From positions 1-64,000 of the forward strand of contig NZ_CP083724.1 of assembly GCF_020150815.1 (NCBI RefSeq): a stretch of 64,000 nt of DNA, in the 5' to 3' direction. This document shows positions 62,755-64,000 of the stretch, piece after piece. Within the stretch, counting starts at the first letter, position 1. Every line of letters starts with the position of its first letter. A model generated the notes under the pieces. That model was not told the origin of the DNA. It made no database searches and was given only the letters and a program-made list of their open reading frames with translations. This stretch comes from Haloprofundus salilacus. GTDB taxonomy: Archaea; Halobacteriota; Halobacteria; Halobacteriales; Haloferacaceae. The translations under genes and the position numbers were made by a program.

Positions 62755-64000
62755 ATGAGCGATTTAGGGGACATTACAGAAGATGACTATTTATCAGACC
62801 CCTATTTCGTCGAAGGAATCGTCGAGACCAATCCGGTCGGAATTGCGGTCGTCGATGCCGACGGGACCGTGTCGTTCGCCAATGAGCGTGCAGAGGAGAT
62901 CTACGGGCGTTCCCGCCAGGAGATCTCAGACTTCTCTCACGACGACCCACGCTGGGATCTCGTCGACAGGGAGGGCGATCCGCTCGCGGACGGAGAGGCT
63001 CCCTTCGACTACGTCGTCGCCGAGGAGAAGGAAATTCACAACCAAGTCCTCGGCCTCCGACGCCCCAGCGGGGAACGCGTCTGGCTGTCGGTGAACGGCG
63101 CTCCGCAGTGGAGCGAGGACGGCGAGCTGGCCGGAGCCGTCTTCGCTTTCGAGGACATCACCGAGCAACGGCAGCGCGAGCAGGAGCTTCAGAAGAAAGA
63201 GCGGCGCTATCAGGCTGTCTTCGAGGATCCAAACATTCTCGTGGGGTTGCTCGAACCCAACGGAACGGTCATTGACATCAACCAGACGGCGATGGAGTAT
63301 GTCGACCTGGATCTCGAAGACGTGACCGGCGAGCCGTTCTGGGAGACGCCCTGGTGGGGTAACGATGACGGGATACAGTCAGAGGTGAGGGAGTGGATTG
63401 AGCGAGCGGCAAGCGGTGATTACGTCGACTTTGAAGCCGATCTTACCCAGCCAACTGGAGAGAATTACACAGTGAGTGGATATTTCCGGCCCGTCATCGA
63501 CGATGGCGAGGTTGTCTCGATCATCGTCTCGGACCGCGATATCACAGAGCAGAAGGAGCGCGAGCGTGCTCTCCGCGACGCCAAGGCGCAGCTCGAAGCG
63601 GCAACTGAGGCAGCTGCCGTTGGCACCTGGGAGTGGCACGTTCAGGAGGACATGATGGTCATGGGGCCCTCGTTCGCTACGAGGTTCGGAATCGATCCAG
63701 ACGACGCACGAGAGGGGATATCGCTTGATCGATATGTCTCCGCCATCCACGAAGACGACCGCGAGCGAGTCGAGGCGATGGTCGACGAGGCTCTGGCATC
63801 GTGTGGGGAGTACGAGGAGGAGTATCGCGTCTGGAACGACGAGGGAGAACTCCGGTGGGTTGTCGCCCGCGGCCGCGTCGAGTGCGATGAGGACGGAAAT
63901 CCACTCACATTTCCCGGCGCTGTGACTGACATCACCGAACGCAAGGAGTATCAACACAAACTCGAGGAGTCGAACGAGCGCCTCGAACAGTTCGCATACG
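62755..64000 (+). CDS. Multi-PAS sensor protein, partial (runs off the window)
   Basis: An open frame of 415 codons with no stop before the window end. PAS domain 1 (about 18-130) has NPVGIAVVDADGTVSFANER and AVFAFEDITEQRQREQEL; PAS 2 (about 145-265) has EPNGTVIDINQTAMEYVDLD and SIIVSDRDITEQKERERAL; PAS 3 (about 283-400) has ATEAAAVGTWEWHVQEDMMV and WVVARGRVECDEDGNPLTFP. The last residues (LEESNERLEQFAY) are the usual entry to a histidine kinase domain. A haloarchaeal sensor histidine kinase is therefore likely. The ATG at 62755 (MSDLGDITEDDY) is the best start. Confidence 0.88.
   Translation, partial: MSDLGDITEDDYLSDPYFVEGIVETNPVGIAVVDADGTVSFANERAEEIYGRSRQEISDFSHDDPRWDLVDREGDPLADGEAPFDYVVAEEKEIHNQVLGLRRPSGERVWLSVNGAPQWSEDGELAGAVFAFEDITEQRQREQELQKKERRYQAVFEDPNILVGLLEPNGTVIDINQTAMEYVDLDLEDVTGEPFWETPWWGNDDGIQSEVREWIERAASGDYVDFEADLTQPTGENYTVSGYFRPVIDDGEVVSIIVSDRDITEQKERERALRDAKAQLEAATEAAAVGTWEWHVQEDMMVMGPSFATRFGIDPDDAREGISLDRYVSAIHEDDRERVEAMVDEALASCGEYEEEYRVWNDEGELRWVVARGRVECDEDGNPLTFPGAVTDITERKEYQHKLEESNERLEQFAY

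Noticed and set aside
1-64000. CRISPR array or cas genes
   Set aside because: No regularly spaced repeats were seen; the repeated 16-mers near 3 kb are unevenly spaced and in both orientations, fitting initiator boxes.
1-64000. tRNA or rRNA genes
   Set aside because: No sequence with the conserved tRNA T-loop (GTTCAAATC-type) in a cloverleaf context or rRNA blocks was recognised.

Overview
The window looks like a secondary replicon (megaplasmid or mini-chromosome) of a halophilic archaeon. The inferred proteins are strongly acidic, most genes start without a clear Shine-Dalgarno, and the gene content is haloarchaeal: an Orc1/Cdc6 initiator, bacterio-opsin-activator (Bat) type regulators, HalOD1, halocyanin, RdfA with an SMC-like partner, and many IS605-type tnpB relics. 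No rRNA, tRNA or CRISPR array was recognised.

1-5.2 kb is the replication and partition end. It holds parA with a small overlapping partner, a decayed tnpB, an orc1/cdc6 gene flanked on both sides by copies of a 16-bp repeat (consensus GCTTCGGAAATAGTGG, partly inverted around an AT-rich stretch), and two broken PadR-like regulators lying tail to tail.

5.6-25.1 kb is a metabolic island that reads as glycine betaine (or a related N-methyl compound) catabolism joined to one-carbon and folate metabolism. It has a BCCT transporter, a GbcA-like Rieske oxygenase plus a near-identical paralogue that has lost its Rieske cluster ligands, two FAD/GcvT dimethylglycine/sarcosine dehydrogenase-like proteins, serine hydroxymethyltransferase, an ACT-domain serine/threonine ammonia-lyase, RidA, PurU and a FolC-FolP fusion. 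The inferred flow is betaine to dimethylglycine, sarcosine and glycine, with methyl groups passed to tetrahydrofolate, glycine plus a one-carbon unit to serine, and serine to pyruvate. PurU releases excess one-carbon units as formate and RidA clears the enamine from the lyase. A near-perfect palindrome with core CGATATCA, and related half-sites just downstream of two TATA boxes, may be its operator.

25.2-27.8 kb carries an archaeal SMC-like ATPase and RdfA (cell-shape pair). 28-31.3 kb has a Bat-type regulator, a small HalOD1 protein and an aldehyde:ferredoxin oxidoreductase. 31.7-37.9 kb is a complete histidine utilisation operon (hutUGIH, all genes overlapping) with a divergent Bat-type regulator.

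37.9-44 kb is mixed. It includes mobile-element debris, a winged-helix gene with two small membrane proteins, a sensor-domain membrane protein, a halocyanin with a membrane partner, and gene fragments. 44.1-49.6 kb encodes a branched-chain amino-acid type ABC transporter (binding protein convergent with livHMGF). 50-54.7 kb is plasmid or virus debris: a primase C-terminal fragment, a DUF7342-like gene with a truncated partner, a 141-bp MITE with a 9-bp target duplication, and a large gene broken by an in-frame TAG and truncated by a tnpB remnant. 55-62.3 kb holds a flavoprotein/TauE operon, regulators, an alpha/beta hydrolase, an NmrA-type protein and a DoxX-like protein. The window ends inside a multi-PAS sensor protein that runs off the edge.
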